This document shows, in pieces, positions 37,668-51,485 of a stretch of DNA of 64,000 bases. The stretch's first letter is position 1. Each line of letters opens with the position of its first letter. The notes below the pieces were generated by a model, which saw nothing but the letters and a program-made list of their open reading frames with translations, ran no database searches and was not told the DNA's origin. This DNA comes from Rutidosis leptorrhynchoides. Its lineage: Eukaryota > Streptophyta > Magnoliopsida > Asterales > Asteraceae. A program made the position numbers and the translations under genes. The stretch is from positions 261,071,001 through 261,135,000 of the forward strand of contig NC_092341.1 of assembly GCF_046630445.1 (NCBI RefSeq), in the 5' to 3' direction.

Positions 37668-38410
37668 TGTGACGACCCGGAAATTTCTGACCAAATTTAA
37701 ACTTAATCTTTATATAAGTTCGACACGATAAGCGAAGTCTGTAATGTTAGAGTCTCAAAACTTTTGAACTGTGTTCATGTATACATTTGACCTTCGATCA
37801 TGCCCGACGATTCACGAACAATTGTGTGTAAATAAATATTTAAATATAAATGTTAGTATATATATAATAATAATTGGAAATAATAAATTTAATATAAACA
37901 TTAAAGTTAAAAATGTAAAATAATATATATAATAGCTTAGTTGCTATTAGAATGAATATATATATGTATATGAATGATTTCTATATAAATAATAATATAT
38001 GTACATTGTATTATATATAAATTATACAAGTATTACATATTCAAATATGTTATTATATAACATAAGTATTAAATAACTTATAACATGTAAGGCTAAAATA
38101 TGAACTCTTATTACAAGTTAAAATTTAGTTGTTATAGTAATATTATTATTACTTTCATTATTCTAATTAATAATAACATTAATATTAATATCAGTATCAT
38201 TAATATTATTAAGGAAACAGGTAACTTGTTATATCTTCACTAGATATTATTATTATTAAAATATATAAAATTTAATACTCATTATTATATAATATATTAA
38301 ATAGCTATATTACATAATTCATAATATGTAATACTAACATATCAAAAATAGTTGTTATGATAATATTGTCATTATATTAATATCAACACTAGTGTTATTA
38401 TTATTATTAT

Positions 38411-38487
<77 letters not shown>

Positions 38488-39467
38488 TATGAAAGTCTAT
38501 ACATTTAAAGTTGTTATTATATGATTTCTAATATTATTGTTATTATCATTAATAATTAATATTATTATTATTATCATTTCTATAATAATAATAATTATTA
38601 TTATTATTATTAATTACTATTATTAATAATATTAACATATTATTATATTTAATATATTTAATAATTTATAATACTAAAAAAAATAAAAGATATAGAAATA
38701 GAGAAGCAGATTCAGCACGCGTATATAACTTTATCTGTCTATTTTTTTATTATTATTCTGCTTCTCCTGCTATGCTCGTGATGGTATGTCGACCTCCATT
38801 GGCTACAAAAAAAAAAATCAATCCATCTTTATTCGATGCTTTAATCAATCGAATACCCCTATCATCAACTGCACGATTTCTCCATTGAAATTCATAATTC
38901 AGAAAAAATAAAAAGAAACAGGAGCCGTTCTTGGTTCTTGAACTCGAATTGCAAAAGTACGATTTTGTATTGTTTTTCAAAATCTATAAATGCAATTAGG
39001 TTAGTATTCATCTTGTCAATCTTTCTGTAAAATCTCACTTCCCAATTCTTTCTAACGATCATGAGTTCATGAGTCAAAGTTTAAGATTTAAAAAGTTAAC
39101 AGATTCGTTCTTCGTGAAATTCGATTTAGTTTTGATGTTTTCGGTTCAATTGATGAATACAAAAGATTCTAGGAGTGATTTAAAACTTAATTCGTGTTGT
39201 AATCCTTAGCTAAAACGTCCTCGAATTCTTAATCAAATTTTTTTTTTGTTATGAACTGCGACAGCAGCCTTTTTTTTTCGTTTCTTATTGCAAACAATTA
39301 ATTTGGGACGAGTTAGTAACTAGTTGGAGGAACCTAAAAGTTGTTTGTAACCAATTCTTTGATTTGATTCGTTCTTGGGTTGACTGGGTTAAAAGGAAGA
39401 AGAAGATGAACATTTGAAAATGGGTTAAATAGATTTTGGTATAGAGTTTAAACAGATAATCAAGCAC

Positions 39468-39531
39468 AGCCGAATGGTTAGAAGGTGTGACGGGTGAGCG
39501 GGTGGTCATGGGTTCGAGCCCGGGCAGGGGC
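39468..39531 (+). other. tRNA-like Pol III-type cassette in F2 3' LTR
   Basis: Same A-box-like and B-box (GGTTCGAGCCC) arrangement and following T-run as at 17675. A few substitutions fall outside the B box. Confidence 0.55.
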
Positions 39532-39611
39532 ATTTCTTATTTTTTTTGCTGGTTTCTTTTAAAGGTAGTAATTTAATTATTCTTTTTACTATTATTATTA
39601 TTATCATCTTT

Positions 39612-39612
<1 letters not shown>

Positions 39613-39707
<95 letters not shown>
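39613..39707. repeat. (ATT)n microsatellite in F2 3' LTR
   Basis: Long uninterrupted ATT run followed by GTTATT repeats; counterpart of 17821-17903. Confidence 0.95.
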
Positions 39708-41341
39708 GTTATAGTTATTATTATTGTTATTGTTATTGTTATTGTTATTGTTATTGTTAGTACTAGTATTAGTAATCAAAATTGTTGTTATGTAAATAAA
39801 GATTACTAATATAACTATTATTACTACTATTAATATTATCATTATTGTTATAATTATTATTATTATTAAGTATTAGAACTATTATTATTAGTATTATGAA
39901 AGTAATAAAACTTATCAAGAAAATTAGAAATTTGTAGTATTTTAAAAATTATTAGTATTATTATTATTAACATAACTACTAATATTATTACCATTAACAT
40001 TTTTGTTATCAGTGTTAACATTATTATTAAGGTTATTAAAAGAGTCAGTATTATCAAAACTATCATTTTTTAACAAATAAATAATTTGTATATAAAATAC
40101 ACTTATTACATATACAGTAATTATAATAATATTTCATGTAACCATGTATCAAACATATTACATTTTTATATAAATACTTTCATATAATAAACTATGGAAT
40201 TTAACATTTAATACTAATCATAGATATATATAGATATTAGTTATTTTAAATACATACAAAATAAACGAGTATAACATATGGTATAATATATATAAGTAAA
40301 GTATATATATTTTTAATGAAATTTAATATAAATTCTATATAACTTCAAACATATAAAATTTATATAATTAATAAATGAAATTATGAGATTTCTATTATAT
40401 GTTTTAATAAATACACAAATGATATAGGTTCGTGAATTCGAGGCCAAACCTGCATTGTTAGATGTCGTCTTATGTATTTTTACTACAAAATACATTAGGT
40501 GAGTTTCATTTGCTCCATTTTTAAATGCTTTTGCAATATATATTTTTGGGACTGAGAATACATGCGTTGCTTTTATAAATGTTTTACGAAATAGACACAA
40601 GTACTTAAAAATTACATTCTATGGTTAGATTATTAACCGAATATCGCCCTTCAAGTCTGGTAACCTAAGAATTTAGGGAAATGGCCCCTGATTGACGCGA
40701 ATTCTAAAGATAGATCTATAGACCTTGACAAGTCCCATTCGGGGTACGAATGCTTTAGTACTTCGAGATTATTATACAGACGAGAGGTTCTGTTTTGGGG
40801 ATATTCTATGCATTAAGTTAATGTCGGTTACTAGGTGTTCAATCCATATGAATGATTTTTATCTCTATGCAGTTTGCGAAATGCCTGATATGAGAATGAT
40901 GTTTATGAAATATGAAAATCTTGTGGTCTATTAAAATGATGGAAATGATTATTTATGTTAAATTAATGAACTCACCAACCTTTTGGTTGACACTTGAAAG
41001 CATGTTTATTCTCAGGTATGAAAGAAATCTTCCGCTGTGCATTTGCTCATTTTAGAGATATTACTTGGAGTCATTCATGACATATTTCAAAAGACGTTAC
41101 ATTCGAGTCATTGAGTTCATCAAGATTATTATTAAGTCAATTATAGTTGGATATATTATGAAATGATATGCATGCCGTTAACTTTCGATGTAAAGCAAGT
41201 TTATCTTTTAAAAACGAATGCAATGTTTGTAAAATGTATCATATAGAGGTCAAGTACCTCGCGATGTAATCATCTATTACGAATCGTCTATAATCAATAT
41301 GGATTTCATCCGGATGGATTAGGACGGGTTGTTTCACGGAC

Positions 41342-43086
41342 CTTATCCACTTTTTGGTCCGTCATTTTCTCAGGATCTACCCGCCAAGATATATCCACCC
41401 TCAGCTTAACGAAGACATCATCAGGAGGGATTTGTCTACTTTACCGTGGTAGACATAGTATTGGTCGAGCCAATGACGTTAAACAAAAGCGCTTCTTGGG
41501 AGGCAACCCATGAATAAAGTAGAGTAGAAGACAATAAGGAAATGAAGATGACAAAGAGCCTATTAGAGACCAAAAGCCTATTAGAGACCAAGAGCCAAGA
41601 GATTGCTGAAGTCTTCTGCCTCTTCAAAGTTAGCCAGCTTCTTAATAAGCTTTCTCAGCAACCGACAAAGGGTACTCTTTCTTTGTTTTTACCGCATTAG
41701 CTCTATTTTCTAGACAAATAAATCGCATCCTTACTTATCACTAAGTGTGGAATTCCATTCCAAATAACCACTGAGGCAAATGTTTCCCAAAAATCTTTAT
41801 TAAAAATCCCAAGTGTGGGATTCCACAGTAGGAACATTAGGGACAATGTTCGTCTAAGTGTAAGATAGCGATGTAATGTTTATCGTATTAAGTTTGTTAT
41901 CAAGATTATGTGTTTTTAACCCAAATTTCAAAATTTTTAACCATAAAGAAAGCCTTTACGAAAAAGTACTTTTGAAAAAACTAAAATGTTTGTAAATAAA
42001 AGTAAGGGTTATCTATAAATAAGAATCTTGTTAGGGCGAACCGATTCTCTAAAAGAGCATTGCATGACTTGGCGTATTCTACCTAAATTGATTATGGTGA
42101 GGCACCCAAATAAGACCGTGAAAAGCATTCATTTGTAATTCTTCACTATTTTCCGTTGAGTGTGCCGATGTTTGTGCTGGGAATCAGAACTTGCTCCCGA
42201 TCAACATTTCTGAGCAACGAAGTGTGATATAGGTATATACCAGAAGAGCTAGCCATTTATCAAGAAACCACTCTCACCCCTTCTTTCGTTTCCCTCCATC
42301 ATCCACCTTCACTACCTACTCTACCCAGAAAATGAAAAACGCCTCGTGCGAAATTCCAAAAATAGTCACTAAAAGATTATGGCAAAAATCTTGAAAGAAC
42401 TACTAGCGGAAGCTCCTCGAGATGGTATATGAAAAAAAAGAAAAAAAAATTATATAGTTATGATACATTTCGATTCAAAATTCCGAGAAAAGAAGCAGAA
42501 TTTATAAAACTCAAAATGAAAATCGCTAGAGTTTCAAGAACCCAATTCAAAGGAGAAACCCTTAGAAAGAAGTTCAAAAGAACTCAAGTGCTTCACAGAA
42601 TTAGTCGCACTCCAATCTATCCCTTTTTTCAAACATATCTATTCTACCCTTTTTACCTTTTCCATCACCAAAAGTCAAAACTCCACTCCAAACACCTTCA
42701 TTAACCCTTTTTGACAAATGAGATAGAAGATATGGGTATTACCACCATCATACCTAGCACATGAAGGATTTGAGTCTCGAATAAGCCTATGACGAAAGGT
42801 ACAAATATGACTGGCTATGAGCAAGCAAAATTCTAGATTTATAGGGAACCCCATACACTTGAGTGAATGAGTGACCCGTAAGAGATAGCCAAGCCAAAAT
42901 TCATGTAACATCCCCTCATGCTTGCAGAGATAGCTTCAAACCCTAATAAAATGATTATTTTATGATACGCTCTTATAATAAAAAGCAAACCGCTTAGTTG
43001 ATTAAAAAGGAAACTTTGGAAGATTTCTTGAAGTTAAAAACGAGAAATTTGCTTGAGGACAAGCAAAGTCTAAGTGTGGGATATTT
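41342..43086 (+). other. B distal internal region to polypurine tract
   Basis: No convincing gene; an AAA/AAG-rich 91-codon frame at 42429-42704 lacks any recognisable domain. At 41475-41510 there is the GCGCTTCTTGGGAGGCAACC motif found in the same place in Athila-group elements. AAGTGTGG-type motifs recur (41741, 41811, 43072). The perfect hairpin TTTGCTTG-AGGA-CAAGCAAA (43048-43067) precedes the polypurine tract AAGTGTGGGATATTT (43072-43086). Confidence 0.8.
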
Positions 43087-43320
43087 TGATATCGGCTAAA
43101 AAGTCATGTTTTTACCCCCGATATCATGCCCATATTTGACAAAGTAACCTACTTTATTGCCAAATACGCATCTATTTGCTTAGATTGGTACATTTGGTAA
43201 TTACGAATGAAATGCAAAAAGAATCAGCGAAAACGGAATTAAAACGAAAAATCTAGAGAGAAAACGGCAAAGACCTGAAAAAACCCTAAAAATAAATAGC
43301 CTGTCAGAAGCCCAAAAAAT

Positions 43321-43507
43321 GGCCTGCCAAACTATGTGGACGGCCTGCCATTAAATAAACGGTTTTCCATATATCCAGGCTTATTAAACGGGTCACCACC
43401 AAATCAAACAGCCCAACAGCTATTGGACGGGCTAATTAAATGGCTTGCCACCATTCTGGATGGCCTGCCATGATTTTGGACGGCCTGCCTGGACGACCTA
43501 CCAGGCC
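43321..43507 (+). repeat. cluster of GGCCTGCCA-like repeats in B LTR
   Basis: Six or so imperfect GGCCTGCCA units (GGCTTGCCA, GGCCTGCCT also) within 190 bp, ending 10 bp before the TATA box. Same position relative to the TATA box as the GCCGGC cluster in D and close in kind to the palindromes in C. Confidence 0.65.
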
Positions 43508-43516
43508 AGATTTTAG

Positions 43517-43524
43517 TATAAATA
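43517..43524 (+). promoter_or_regulatory. TATA box of B 3' LTR
   Basis: TAGTATAAATAGTCTC, a good plant TATA context, about 430 bp into the LTR. Would start element transcription in the equivalent 5' LTR, which is lost here. Confidence 0.6.
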
Positions 43525-46500
43525 GTCTCATTTGTATCCATTTCAATACACTCTCCACTCTCCACTCTTAAATTCACTCTCAAATTTAAGTTAGTTTTCT
43601 AGTTCAGTTCGAGAATAGTCTTTCGAGGCCTCCTGACCTCCGAGCAGGAAATTAAGTACCCGGAGGCGAACGCCGAAGATTGTAATAAGAAGCTGTCTAG
43701 AGTCAGAGTTGTCACTTTTCTACTTTCGGAACTCGATTAATATACTGGTACTTTTATCTTGACTCTATCTCGTTATAATGTCTTTTATTAGTTTGATAGA
43801 TGATATTATTGCCATGATTAGCGAGTAGTTATATTTTGTGCATGCTGTGATGTAGCTGTTACGCTGTCTAAATATACAAATTGTGTAATGAGATATTGTT
43901 GAGACGCTTTCCGATTATGATTAAACTAAATCGCTTTTTCGACTAATAGAACGTGGTTATCGGCTCTGTGATTGGGAAGTCGCGAACCCTGATTCAGAGT
44001 ACACTATCTGTGTCACCCCTTGGTAAGACACTTCTACTGGATACATAGGGCATTTGTCAGAGTCACAATGGTTGTAGTAAGGCAACCTACCCTACGGATT
44101 CCGACAGAGGTTCTTTCGTAATGGAAACCCTAATTGATACTAGGAGTACAAGGCCGGCCTCAGGCTATGCTAGAGTAGTTACTATGCATGTAAATATAGT
44201 ACGTATATCGAAGAGGCACAATGGTTGTAGTACTCTATACCTCTGCTTTGTATGGCCATGGAAACGACGTCACTGTTGAAGAGTACATTGCACCATAACG
44301 CGGACTAAGACATTTCACTCCGTCTGAGGGATTCTTTAGTAATAGGAACTATTTTTTTAAACCCATAAAGGATTGGAACCGTTAGGATAACTGAACGTTT
44401 ACATGGAGACTATTGTTTGGCTATGATGTTCCTTTATGGTTGATTTCTTTTAAATAAGAACCTAACTGATCTTTATAAACCAATCGTTAACGAAAACATC
44501 AGAAACATATCATGTCTCTCGGATAAGATACCCTCTACTTTAGCTTATGTTTAAGAAAGTTTAGGCCAAGTGGATAGATTAATACGCCGCCTTATCGGGT
44601 CGCTCATAATAAAAAAGTCGTCTAGTGTTAACAAGTAGCTGTGTTACTTTGGCGTCGAGGGAAGAGGAGTTGCTGCTCATTCAAAATCTTCAAGCCTACC
44701 GCATACATTATGCCCAGTGACATGTCAGTCCTCTGACAGGGGCGATAGGACCAATATAATGGGTGAAGGGTTATCTGTAGTGACCCGAACTTTTCCATGT
44801 TTATATATATTAATTGAGATTGATATTTACATGATTAAATGTTTCCAACATGTTAAGCAATCAAACTTGTTAAGACTTGATTAATTGAAATATGTTTCAT
44901 ATAGACAATTGACCACCCAAGTTGACCGGTAATTCACGAACGTTAAAACTTGTAAAAACTATATGATGACATATATATGGATATATATATAGTTAACATG
45001 ATACTATGATAAGTAAACATATCATTAAGTATATTAACAATGAACTACATATGTAAAAACAAGACTACTAACTTAATGATTTTTAAACGAGACATATATG
45101 TAACGATTATCGTTGTAAAGACATTTAATGTATATATATCATATTAAGAGATATTCATACATGATAATATCATGATAATATAATAATTTAAAATCTCATT
45201 TGATATTATAAACATTGGGTTAACAACATTTAACAAGATCGTTAATCTAAAGGTTTCAAAACAACACTTACATGTAACGACTAACGATGACTTAACGACT
45301 CAGTTAAAATGTATATACATGTAGTGTTTTAATATGTATTTATACACTTTTGAAAGACTTCAATACACTTATCAAAATACTTCTACTTAACAAAAATGCT
45401 TACAATTACATCCTCGTTCAGTTTCATCAACAATTCTACTCGTATGCACCCGTATTCGTACTCGTACAATACACAACTTTTATGTGATGACCCGGGAATT
45501 TCTGACTAAATTTAAACTTTATCTTTATATGTTTCCGACACGATAAGCAAAGTCTGTAATTTTTAACCTCAAAAGTTTTGGAACTATAGTCATGTAATCA
45601 ATTACTCTCTGACTAATTCCGATGATTCACGAACCATTGTTTGTAAATAAAATTGTACATATATATATATATGTAAATATAAATATGTGTAGTAATTTAA
45701 AATTATAAAATATAATTTAAACATTGGAATTAGATATGTTAAATAAGATACAAAATAATTAAGTAAAATTTAAAATGAATATATAGACATATGAGATTTA
45801 TGTATATTATTAAATAATATATATATAGTTAAATGATAAAGATTCAGTAAAAGTTACTATATAATATATTATATGATTATTAAATATTACATAATTAACA
45901 ATATATTATTAAACAAATTAAATAAGATTTTATTACTTTCATTATTATTATTAATACTAATATTAATATTAATAATTAATATCAGTATTAGTTATACTGT
46001 TATAGATAATAGATATAGATAAGAAATCTAATGCAATTAAGTTGTTACCTTTACTAATATTAATATTACTTTCACTACTATTATTAGAATATGTAGTTAA
46101 TATTAATAACAAAGTTATTATTAATATTTTGTATATTACATAAATATGAAATTGATACAACTGAATTGTTACATAACTACTATTAATATTAGTGTTATTA
46201 GTATTGTTGTTATCATTATTCATATCATAATTAGTAGTAAGATTATAATTTTAATTACTATAAATGGTTATGTATTATTATTATCTTTATTAAGATTATT
46301 AATATCATTAGTATTATAACTAATAATAAAAATTTAATTTTAGTATTTATGATTAATATTAGTATTATTATTGGATATTATTATTACCATTAATAATTAG
46401 TATTATTATTATTATAAATTATTATTGATATCATTTTTAGTATTATTTGATAATATTAACATTATTATTATTATTACTATTATTATTATTAATTCAATTA

Positions 46501-46936
46501 TTAATAGGATTTTAATTAATTATAATTACTAATAATTAATATATTAATATACATTATATTATAGAACGTACTCATTTGGAATCAGGATCTGTTATCAGTA
46601 GCTCTCAATCTGTAGCATTATCTTGTTTCTGTCCCCTATTGTGATTCAATCAATAGAAAACATCCAAACTCAGTAGATAACGTAATCTGCTTTTATATAT
46701 TTTTTTCTTATTTAATTCATGTTATATTTGTACTGGCTGTCGACTGATTCCATTATAAGATTGACTAATTCATTGTAATATTGGATCCATTCGAACTACC
46801 TTCCATTTCCAATATCAATTTCAACAACCCAATACTGTTAAATTAGTTAAATTAATAATATTTTTTTTAAACAGACTGCAAAACCCGTTCTTCAACTTTT
46901 GAGCCAAATCACGATTCTGTGTCGCATTTAAAAATC

Positions 46937-46944
46937 TATAAATG
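46937..46944 (+). promoter_or_regulatory. TATA box of F3 5' LTR
   Basis: CTATAAATGGAGGATTG, about 1.45 kb into the LTR; the 3' LTR has the same at about 55237. Likely start of element transcription, giving a long U3 and about 2.6 kb of R plus U5. Confidence 0.5.
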
Positions 46945-47445
46945 GAGGATTGTTAGAAATCCTTCATTTAATCTATATATAAAGTTTCAGTTCTTAATTC
47001 ATAAAATCAAAGTCGAATTTCGAAGTCAAAGATATATTTTCAAAAGTCAAAATAATAGTTCTTCTCAAAATTCGGTTTTAATTCGATGTTTCAGATTTAA
47101 TTAGGTACACAGATAGTTTCTAAAGGGGTTTTGCAACCTATTTCATGAAGTAAGTTTTTGTTAAAACGATCTCTAATTAAAAATCAAGATTTTTTTTCTG
47201 TATGCGTCGAGACTGCAGTAGCAGTTTTTTTTTTTTTTTTTTTATTTTTTATTTTTTTTTCTCGTTTTCCTTTTAATGCTAACATCTGACATCTGATTTC
47301 TATTATTTACAAATGTTTTAAAATATCTTAATTGGGACAATTTAAAACTGTCTTGGCCGATTTATATATTTGAAGAGAAGATGAAAGAGAAACAGAAGTT
47401 AATAGGTTAAATAATATTTAGAAGAGTTATGATCAGTAAAAATCG

Positions 47446-47513
47446 AATGGATCAGTTGGTTAAGGTTGTTTGTCTGTATCCGAGAGGTCTCGGGCTCGAG
47501 TCTGGGCAAGGGC
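47446..47513 (+). other. tRNA-like Pol III-type cassette in F3 5' LTR
   Basis: GGATCAGTTGGTTAAGG resembles an A box in a D-arm; 30 nt on, GGGCTCGAGTC (47492-47502) is a B box in a T-arm context with possible T-stem pairing, then a T-run (TTCTTTTTGG). Sequence differs from the F2 cassette enough to be an old shared feature or separate origin. The 3' LTR copy is at 55746-55813. Confidence 0.55.
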
Positions 47514-47579
47514 AATTATATTCTTTTTGGAACCTATTCTTGTGAGGTAGTATTCTTTTATTGTTATTGTTATTACTTC

Positions 47580-47616
47580 ATTATTATTATAATTATTATT
47601 ATTATTATTATTATTA

Positions 47617-47690
<74 letters not shown>
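47580..47690. repeat. (ATT)n microsatellite in F3 5' LTR
   Basis: Long ATT run with one or two interruptions, about 70 bp after the tRNA-like cassette; degenerate ATT-rich DNA continues to about 47930. Confidence 0.95.
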
Positions 47691-49544
47691 GATTATGGTT
47701 ATTATTAAGATAAGTGTTATTAGTTCCTAAGAATTAAAGTATAATTATTATTATTATCATTTATCTAATTAATAGTATTATCATTATTATTATTACTAAT
47801 ATTATCATTAAGTATTATTATTATTATTATTATCACTATATTATTATTATTATTACTAGTATTAGTATTAGTATTATTATTATTATTAATATTATTATGA
47901 TTATTATTATTATTGTAATATTATGATTATCGTCATTAAGATGATTATGAACATATTAACAACATTCATGCTACAAAATTAATAATAAAAGTGATACGAT
48001 AAAAATTATGAAAAATGGTCATAATTATTTAAATATAGGTACAATTATGAATACGATTACAAATTTAAGTTATAGAAACTGTAGTCATAAGTTTAGAAAT
48101 TATAGGAAACTTAGGATAAATCTGATATGTATTATTAGCACTGATATTATTATCATTTACTAAAAGTATCATTTTAATTAAAATTAACAAAATTAGCATT
48201 TTTATTAAGATTACCATATACATTAAAATAGATACTATTACTACTAATATTATTACTATTATTATTATCATTACTATTATCATTCTTGTCAATACTGGTA
48301 TTATTACAAATAGATATTTTATACAACAATACATTACAATAATATTAATATTACGTATCATTATATGGTTATTATTAAAATGATAATTACTAAATTATAT
48401 ATATAAAATGTATCAGTTAATACACAAATATATATTGTTATCATATATAAAACCTTACATATATATGTATAATATAAATAATGATAAATATTAACTATAT
48501 AAAATATATAAATTAAATATATTAAAATGATCCAAATAACATGAAATATAACAAGTATATTATTAATAATAATATATATAAACTTGCTCGATTACGATTA
48601 TATGTTTTAATAAATATACAATTGATATAGGTTCGTGAATTCGAGGCCAACCCTGCATTGTTCAATATAGTCATATGTATTTTTACTACAAAATACATTA
48701 GGAGAGTTTCATTAATCCCTTTTTAAATGCTTTTGCAATATATATATTTGGGACTGAGAATACATGCGCTGTTTTTATAACTGTTTTACGAAATAGACAC
48801 AAGTAATTGAAACTACATTATACGGTTGAATGATCGAAACTGAGTATGCCCATTTTTATTAAGTCTGGTAATCTAAGAATTAGGGAACAGACACCCTAAT
48901 TGACGCGAACTCTAAAGATAGATCTATCGGGCCCAACAAGCCCTATCCAAAGTACCGGATGCTTTAGTACTTCGAAATTTATATCATGTCCGAAGGAGGA
49001 TCCCGGAATGATGGGGATATTCTTATATGCATATTGTGAATGTCGGTTACCAGGTGTTCAATCCATATGAATGATATTTTTGTCTCTATGCATGGGACGT
49101 ATGTTTATGAGAAATGGAAATATGAAATCTTGTGGTCTATTAAAATTATGAAATGATTATTTATGATAAACTAATGAACTCACCAACCTTTTGGTTGACA
49201 ATTGAAAGCATGTTTATTCTCAGGTATGAAAGAAATCTTCCGCTGTGCATTTGCTCATTTTAGAAACATTACTTGGAGTCATTCATGGCATATTTCAAAA
49301 GACGTTGCATTCGAGTCGTCGAGTTCATCAAGATTATTATTAAGTCAATTATAGTTGGATATATTCTGAAATTGTATGCATGCCGTCAATTTTCGTTGTA
49401 AAGAAAGAATGTCTTTTAAAATTGAATGCAATGTTTGTAAAATGTGTCATATAGAGGTCAAATACCTCGCGATGTAATCAACTGTTGTGAATCGTTTATA
49501 ATCGATATGGATTTCGTCCGGATGGATTAGGACGGGTCTTCACA

Positions 49545-49560
49545 GTTGGTATCAGAGCGG
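49545..49560 (+). other. F3 primer-binding site, initiator-Met tRNA type
   Basis: GTTGGTATCAGAGCGG immediately after the LTR end, as in F2. Confidence 0.9.
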
Positions 49561-49931
49561 TGGTCTTAGCGAACCAGGTCTTGCATTAGTGAGTCTAACT
49601 GATAGTCGTTAGAATGCATTAATGAGTCTGGACTTCGACCGTGTTTGCATGTCAAAAGTTTTGCTTATCATTTTGTGTCGAAAAATTATTTGCTTATCAT
49701 CCTTAAAGTCTAAGACACGTCTTACTGCCTTTATTGCATAGACAGTGTATAGTTAAATTCATATCTTAGCGTATCTGTTATTGTTACCTTTGCCTGACAG
49801 CTTCCGTAAATTCCTCCGTAGCTTATGGGATTTTAGTATTATATATGCATATGTAAATTATGTATTGCAGGGTACTAATCTACATCCTATAATCTATTTC
49901 TTATCGAAAATCCTTCATCTGATCGTACGAG

Positions 49932-50468
49932 ATGAATCCCTCAACCAGTTCGAGTCCATCAGATTTCGATAGCTATTTCGATAGTTATTCCGACAGCTAT
50001 TTCGATATGGATTTCCACTCGAGCTCCGAAAGCAGAGTAACCGGAATGAATCGATCAATTAGCCATCATCTATTCTGAATGAATTGGAGATGGGTTCGTA
50101 GTCGACTTAATCAATGGAAACGCGAAGAAGGCGATCATTTCCACTAACCAAATTCACCTCTTGACAATGAACCTAAAACGTTTACCGGCGAACCTGTTCG
50201 AGACACCATTTTCTCTCTCATTTCCAAAGTATCTCATCACGATCATATACTATCTCAGATTCTAAACCTCATTCATCCGCTCGTCCGAATCGACAATCAT
50301 CCCGGTGTAATAGAAGAAGTTAACGAACTTCGCGCATAAGTTGTAGTCTTGGAAAATATGGTGCAAAACGTACCAGCTTCATCCAAATCACCGGCACCAA
50401 CAGTACCACCAACAACCCAAATTTCAATATCACATGCCTCAACATCTCAATCTATACCTCGAGTATAA
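49932..50468 (+). pseudogene. decayed leader ORF of F3 (shared with F2)
   Basis: ATG at 49932 opens a Ser/Asp/Tyr-rich start (MNPSTSSSPSDFDSYFD), stopped after about 48 codons. In the following frame the wording resumes: DTIFSLISKVSHHDHILSQ, then ILNLIHPLV, GVIEEVNELRA, a stop, and VVVLENMVQNVPASS, ending in a Pro/Thr/Ser-rich tail. The Leu/Val heptad-like part suggests a coiled coil. F2 keeps the same wording with stops at other codons. No family recognised; a leader protein or gag N-terminal part are both possible. Confidence 0.55.
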
Positions 50469-50698
50469 TCATCATTCTACATGACATTCTACATCAGTTA
50501 TCTTCGTTCGACATGGTGATTATGTAATCTCTAATGTTTTAGAGATTATTTATTCTAGTTCCAACTGAAAACTAAATGAGTTTAATATCATGTTAACTCA
50601 TTAAATTCATGATTACATCTGAAGAAAATATATATGTATATATGTTTTCATAAAGATTGTAATTAAAAATTCTTTTGTACAAACTGTTAATAATAAAA

Positions 50699-50724
50699 AT
50701 ATTTTAACGGGTAGGTAATACCCG
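50699..50724 (+). promoter_or_regulatory. F3 internal TTTAACGGGTAGGTA motif and hairpin
   Basis: TTTAACGGGTAGGTA here repeats what stands directly before the 3' LTR at 53770-53784. It forms a perfect hairpin CGGGTA-GGTAA-TACCCG (50708-50724), matching the F1a leader hairpin at 3288-3304. Role unknown. Confidence 0.5.
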
Positions 50725-51039
50725 AGGAATATTTAAATTTCACATTAATAAGTTACACTGTATATTCTTCGAATCTGATTCAACAGTTATTCACTATCCT
50801 ATTTACAACCACCGGGATACTTATCCGTTCACCAAAGAATAACTATTTTCATTCAAATTCAATTTCATATTTGAATTTTGACCTATCAGAATCCAACAAG
50901 TGGCATAATGAAGAAATAATGGACACAATAAAAATTGATTAGAAACAGACTAATTAACAATATTAAATTTTATTAAGAAACCACGCTAACAAAATCCTAG
51001 CTAACTGTTCCTAGCTAACTGTTAATTCCGTATTACATT

Positions 51040-51115
51040 TTATTTATCGCAATTTATTTATCGCAATTTATTTATCGCAATTTATTTTATCGCAATTTAT
51101 ATTCTCGCAATTTTA
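51040..51115 (+). repeat. tandem TTTATTTATCGCAATT repeat, F3
   Basis: Four to five units, the last ones degenerate; same array as 20607-20665 in F2. Confidence 0.85.
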
Positions 51116-51208
51116 TTTATTGTCATTTAATTTCTGTTATTTACTTTACGCACTTTATTTATCGTCATTTAATTTCTGTTATTTATTTTACGCACTTTAA
51201 ATATCGGG

Positions 51209-51485
51209 ACACGTATACAAGGTTTTGACATATCATATCGACACATCTATATATATTATTTGGAATCACCATAGACACTCTATATGCAGTAATGATCGAG
51301 TTCTCTATACAGGGTTGAGGTTGATTCTATAATAATGTATATACTTTGAGTTGTGATCGAGTCTGAGACATGTACACGGGTCACGATACGTATTAATTAA
51401 TTCAAATATTATATATTAAACTATATATGAATGATTGCACTGTCAACTGTGGACTATCGACTGTGGACTAATAACATTGGACAAT
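51209..51485 (+). other. F1-LTR-like module inside F3 interior
   Basis: About 275 bp shared with F1 LTRs (about 59167-59397) and with F2 at 20761-21035. Order of short matches is kept: ACACGTATACAA, ATAGACACTCTATATG, CAGGGTTGAGGTTGATT, GAGTTGTGATCGA, GGGTCACGATACG or similar. No coding content. Confidence 0.7.

Larger units (their letters stand above)
37668..41336 (+). repeat. 3' LTR of F2 (3.67 kb)
   Basis: Matches 15838-19513 throughout. (AT)n at 38412-38486, tRNA-like cassette 39468-39531 with B box 39511-39521, (ATT)n 39613-39707, conserved block ~40650-40935, GAGGT/ACCTC stem 41246-41260. The (ATT)n is longer and the (AT)n shorter than in the 5' copy. Confidence 0.93.
43087..44775 (+). 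repeat. 3' LTR of B, first part
   Basis: Starts TGATATCGGCTAAAAAG right after the polypurine tract. GC-rich repeats GGCCTGCCA and variants cluster at 43321-43507, then TATAAATA at 43517-43524. From 44261 it matches B's 5' LTR at 8566. It is cut at 44775 by the solo LTR F1b and resumes at 60413. Confidence 0.9.
45483..49544 (+). repeat. 5' LTR of F3 (4.06 kb)
   Basis: Starts TGTGATGACCCGGGAATT, ends GACGGGTCTTCACA. TATA box CTATAAATGG at 46937-46944, tRNA-like cassette 47446-47513, (ATT)n 47580-47690, conserved block 48855-49145, GAGGT/ACCTC stem 49454-49468. Differences from the 3' copy are few (for example 45488, 45595 and 45643) plus the ATT run length. Confidence 0.93.

Noticed and set aside
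39546..39842. Poly-Ile and poly-Asn frames on both strands (also 17631-18044, 47466-47708, 55766-56020, 62222-62425)
   Set aside because: Translation of ATT microsatellites in LTRs.
42429..42704. Lys-rich 91-codon frame in B's distal region as a nucleic-acid-binding protein
   Set aside because: Begins in an A/G-rich simple tract, no motif, no relative seen.
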